NCBI GenBank assembly: GCA_047629975.1
Contig: JBLHUT010000163.1
Location: 1 to 8,306 of the forward strand
DNA: 8,306 nt
Direction: 5' to 3'
DNA from: JBLHUT01 sp047629975
GTDB taxonomy: Bacteria; Pseudomonadota; Alphaproteobacteria; Rhodobacterales; Rhodobacteraceae
Part shown: in pieces, positions 6,581-8,306 of the stretch
Layout of the letters: every line of letters begins with the position of its first letter
How positions within the stretch are numbered: the first letter of the stretch is position 1
The notes under the pieces: model-generated
The model's database searches: none
What the model was told of the DNA's origin: nothing
What the model saw: only the letters and a program-made list of their open reading frames with translations
Translations under genes and position numbers: made by a program

Positions 6581-7714
6581 TCAACCGTGTGCTTGCGCGC
6601 GCAGGTCCGTCCGGCGCCGTGCAAGCTGCAATGCCGCCAGAACAAGCGGGCCATTACATTCCTCGCCGCGATCAACCATCGCCATAAACGCATCAAACGA
6701 CAAAACATGGGCGCGAATGTCTTCGTCCTCGCTCGCCAGTCCCCCCAAGCCTGAGGCAGTATCGGGCAAATCTGCAAGCCCGATAAAGGTGTAAAGATAC
6801 TCTGTCACCGCCCCCGGTGAGGGATAGTAATTGCCGATCGGCACAAGCCCGTTGAGAGACAAACCTGCCTCCTCCAAAGCCTCGCGGCCCGCTGCCTGCT
6901 CGGGCGTCTCACCGCCGTCGATCCGTCCTGCAATCGCCTCGATCGACCAAGGCTGCGGATCACCGCGCCCGAATGCGCCCATCCGGAACTGTTCGATCAC
7001 AAGCACCCGGTCGCGCAACGGATCATAGGGCAACATCACCACGGCGTCGCTTTGCACAAAAACCGCACGCTCGATAACCGTGCCCATCGTGCCGTCAAAA
7101 CGCCGGTGCCGCAGGTGATATTCTTCCACGGCAAAGAAATGGGCATAAGGTGTGTCGAGACGCTCCAACGCGATGTCATCCGGCCCTGCCCGGTGGCGGA
7201 GCGACACGGGCGCTGAATGTGCCGCATTCAGACGGGCCTGCGCCCGCGCGGTCATCACTCCGAAGCGTTGTGCGATGCGCTTGGCGCTGATCTTGCCAAA
7301 AGACGCCATGATGTCGGCCGCTGTCGCAAGACCAAGCGCCGCCCAGGTGTCTTGCCAACGGGTAAGCGACCAAGGCGCACCGGGCCGCAAACCATGCCCT
7401 TCGTCGGGCCAGTAGACCTGCGCGGCAACGGCCTGACCCTCGACCTGAACGGTGACGTCTGTCAAGGTGTAGCCAAATCCGCCTTCGTAAAAATCCAGCC
7501 GCGCGATATCAGCATCGGTCAACCCGAGCAGCAGCAAGCCTTCGGCGCGTTGTGCCGCGGCCTTGACGATGATCGGAAAGTTTGCCCCCTCGACCTCGTG
7601 TACCGCATGCTCGGGCAACTCCGCGCACACCCCGTGCGCCGTGCTTTGCGACCCGAGAACCAATTGTAATAGCGGGCGATGCCGCAAGGATCCGTAAACA
7701 AACAGCGCCGTCAA
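6581..7714 (-). CDS. AIG2/GGCT-like and Nudix (ADP-ribose pyrophosphatase-type) fusion protein
   Basis: The 377-residue protein has two parts. Residues 1-115 resemble the AIG2/gamma-glutamylcyclotransferase-like fold, with VYGSLRHRPLL (6-16) and LDFYEGGFGYT (73-83), where Glu77 is the likely catalytic acid. Residues about 190-370 form a Nudix hydrolase: the box GRIDGGETPEQAAGREALEEAGL matches Gx5Ex7REUxEExGU, with Gly263, Glu269, Arg277, Glu278, Glu281 and Glu282. It is followed by YYPSPGAVTEY (297-306), typical of ADP-ribose/ADP-sugar pyrophosphatases. The Nudix half probably cleaves ADP-ribose or a related nucleotide sugar; the role of the first half is open. The start is TTG at 7714, with GAGGTGG seven bases upstream and YGSL close behind; no ATG or GTG fits the frame. 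It appears to be the first gene of the operon. Confidence 0.88.
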   Translation of the reverse strand: MTALFVYGSLRHRPLLQLVLGSQSTAHGVCAELPEHAVHEVEGANFPIIVKAAAQRAEGLLLLGLTDADIARLDFYEGGFGYTLTDVTVQVEGQAVAAQVYWPDEGHGLRPGAPWSLTRWQDTWAALGLATAADIMASFGKISAKRIAQRFGVMTARAQARLNAAHSAPVSLRHRAGPDDIALERLDTPYAHFFAVEEYHLRHRRFDGTMGTVIERAVFVQSDAVVMLPYDPLRDRVLVIEQFRMGAFGRGDPQPWSIEAIAGRIDGGETPEQAAGREALEEAGLSLNGLVPIGNYYPSPGAVTEYLYTFIGLADLPDTASGLGGLASEDEDIRAHVLSFDAFMAMVDRGEECNGPLVLAALQLARRRTDLRAQAHG

Positions 7715-7721
7715 ACCGATA

Positions 7722-7728
7722 CCACCTC
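7722..7728 (-). promoter_or_regulatory. Ribosome binding site supporting a TTG start
   Basis: GAGGTGG lies seven bases upstream of the TTG at 7714. Because no in-frame ATG or GTG precedes the conserved YGSL motif, this site decides the rare TTG start of the fusion gene. Confidence 0.6.
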
Positions 7729-7838
7729 TTTTTCACCAAACACGCCGCCTTTGTCAGACAACGTTGATGTGCAACCATGCATTTGAATATCAGGAAGATG
7801 CGAAACGCGGATTAAAATTCTGGCTCATAAATCGCATT

Positions 7839-7866
7839 GGGGTGCCAATCCGTGCGAATGGCCCCC
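7839..7866 (-). terminator. Weak hairpin after the methyltransferase gene
   Basis: GGGGTGCCA (7839-7847) and TGGCCCCC (7859-7866) pair with one bulged T around an 11-base loop, beginning about 24 bases beyond the stop codon on the minus strand. The stem is GC-rich, but the following minus-strand bases have no proper T-run. It may slow transcription or protect the 3' end rather than terminate it. Confidence 0.25.
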
Positions 7867-7889
7867 AAGTCGCCCTCAAGCCCCGGCGA

Positions 7890-8306
7890 TCAATCAGATT
7901 TCTTCACCGTTATTTGCGTGACGTCACAATGTCCTGCCAGAAAAGTCGCCGCACAAGATGTGAGATAAAAGTTCCACATCAACCGGAAGCGATCATCAAA
8001 CCCCAACTTGGCCACCTCTTCCCAGCGCGCGTTGAACGTGTCGTGCCAGCGCCGCAAGGTTGTTGAATACGACTCGCCAAACTCGATCGAGCTACTCACA
8101 GCAAGCCCCGCGCGCTCGACCTCCCTGCGCAATGCCGTCGGGCTGGGAAGCATCCCCCCCGGAAAGATGTATTTTTGAATGAAATCAACACCGCGCTTAT
8201 AGATTTCCCAACGGCGATCGTGAACCGTGATGATCTGCAACGTCGCGGTTTTGCCGGGTTTGAGCCGGTCGTGCAGCGCATTGAAATAGGTCGGCCAGTA
8301 CTTTTC
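7890..8306 (-). CDS. Cyclopropane-fatty-acyl-phospholipid synthase-like methyltransferase, C-terminal part
   Basis: These SAM-dependent enzymes add a methylene group across the double bond of membrane phospholipid acyl chains, or carry out related lipid methylations. Only the last 138 residues are in the window; the gene enters from the right edge in frame. The visible part begins EKYWPTYFNALHDRLKPGKT and continues with ATLQIITVHD and DFIQKYIFPGGMLPSP, which is the most diagnostic block of the family. It ends with YSTTLRRWHDTF, RFRLMWNFYLTSCAATF and HCDVTQIT before the TGA at 7890-7892. Many family members have an arginine after the final phenylalanine (FRAG or FRAR); here it is FLAG. The SAM-binding part lies outside the window, so activity cannot be judged. 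It is separated from the downstream operon by 175 bases. Confidence 0.9.
   Translation of the reverse strand, partial: EKYWPTYFNALHDRLKPGKTATLQIITVHDRRWEIYKRGVDFIQKYIFPGGMLPSPTALRREVERAGLAVSSSIEFGESYSTTLRRWHDTFNARWEEVAKLGFDDRFRLMWNFYLTSCAATFLAGHCDVTQITVKKSD

Larger units (their letters stand above)
7715..7889. other. Intergenic region upstream of the four-gene operon
   Basis: This 175-base gap is the only sizeable space among the minus-strand genes and is the likely promoter region. I could not identify convincing -35 and -10 boxes. It contains a perfect palindrome TTGTCAGACAA at 7751-7761, about 37-47 bases before the TTG start, which could be an operator half or chance. Nearer the methyltransferase stop, imperfect complementary segments (about 7839-7866) could fold into a hairpin, but no T-run follows, so termination is unproven. 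Confidence 0.4.

Noticed and set aside
1..8306. CRISPR array, tRNA, rRNA, toxin-antitoxin or defence system
   Set aside because: No regularly spaced repeats, no cloverleaf with CCA-type end, and no recognisable defence or toxin proteins were seen on either strand.

Overview
The window looks like a piece of an alphaproteobacterial chromosome, most likely from the Rhodobacteraceae (roseobacter group). This is inferred from protein style: a DUF3772-type MscS channel, an AIG2-Nudix fusion, a cysteine synthase with the alphaproteobacterial C-terminal CDYGTRYQSK signature, and IS3/IS110/IS256 remnants of a type common in that family. No search could be run, so the taxonomic call is tentative.

The left quarter (about 1-2123) is a graveyard of insertion sequences with no intact gene. 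Reading left to right there is an unassigned edge, an IS3-type orfA remnant (minus) with a probable terminal repeat, an IS110-type transposase fragment (minus) interrupted by that IS3 end, an IS256-type (mutator) transposase remnant (plus) with stops and frameshifts, a second diverged copy of the same IS3 orfA (minus), and a remnant of a different IS3-type orfA (minus). The stretch from 2124 to 2355 holds only a perfect GC-rich hairpin.

The right three quarters is dense and all on the minus strand. In transcription order it holds the 3' end of a cyclopropane-fatty-acyl-phospholipid synthase-like methyltransferase (7890 to beyond 8306), a 175-base gap, an AIG2/gamma-glutamylcyclotransferase-like plus Nudix (ADP-ribose pyrophosphatase-type) fusion protein, a cysteine synthase-like PLP enzyme, a large MscS-family mechanosensitive channel, and a free-standing alanyl-tRNA editing protein (AlaX). 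The last four are tightly packed (50-base gap, 4-base gap, 26-base overlap), which suggests one operon that ends at the edge of the IS-rich region.

The operon combines housekeeping and stress functions: nucleotide-sugar clean-up, cysteine or sulfide chemistry, osmotic release, and removal of mischarged Ser/Gly from tRNA(Ala). I see no new defence system, CRISPR array, tRNA, rRNA or toxin-antitoxin pair. The best leads are the unusual active-site residues of the cysteine synthase-like enzyme, the coupled mscS-alaX arrangement, a hairpin that overlaps the cysK ribosome binding site, and the nested history of the IS remnants.
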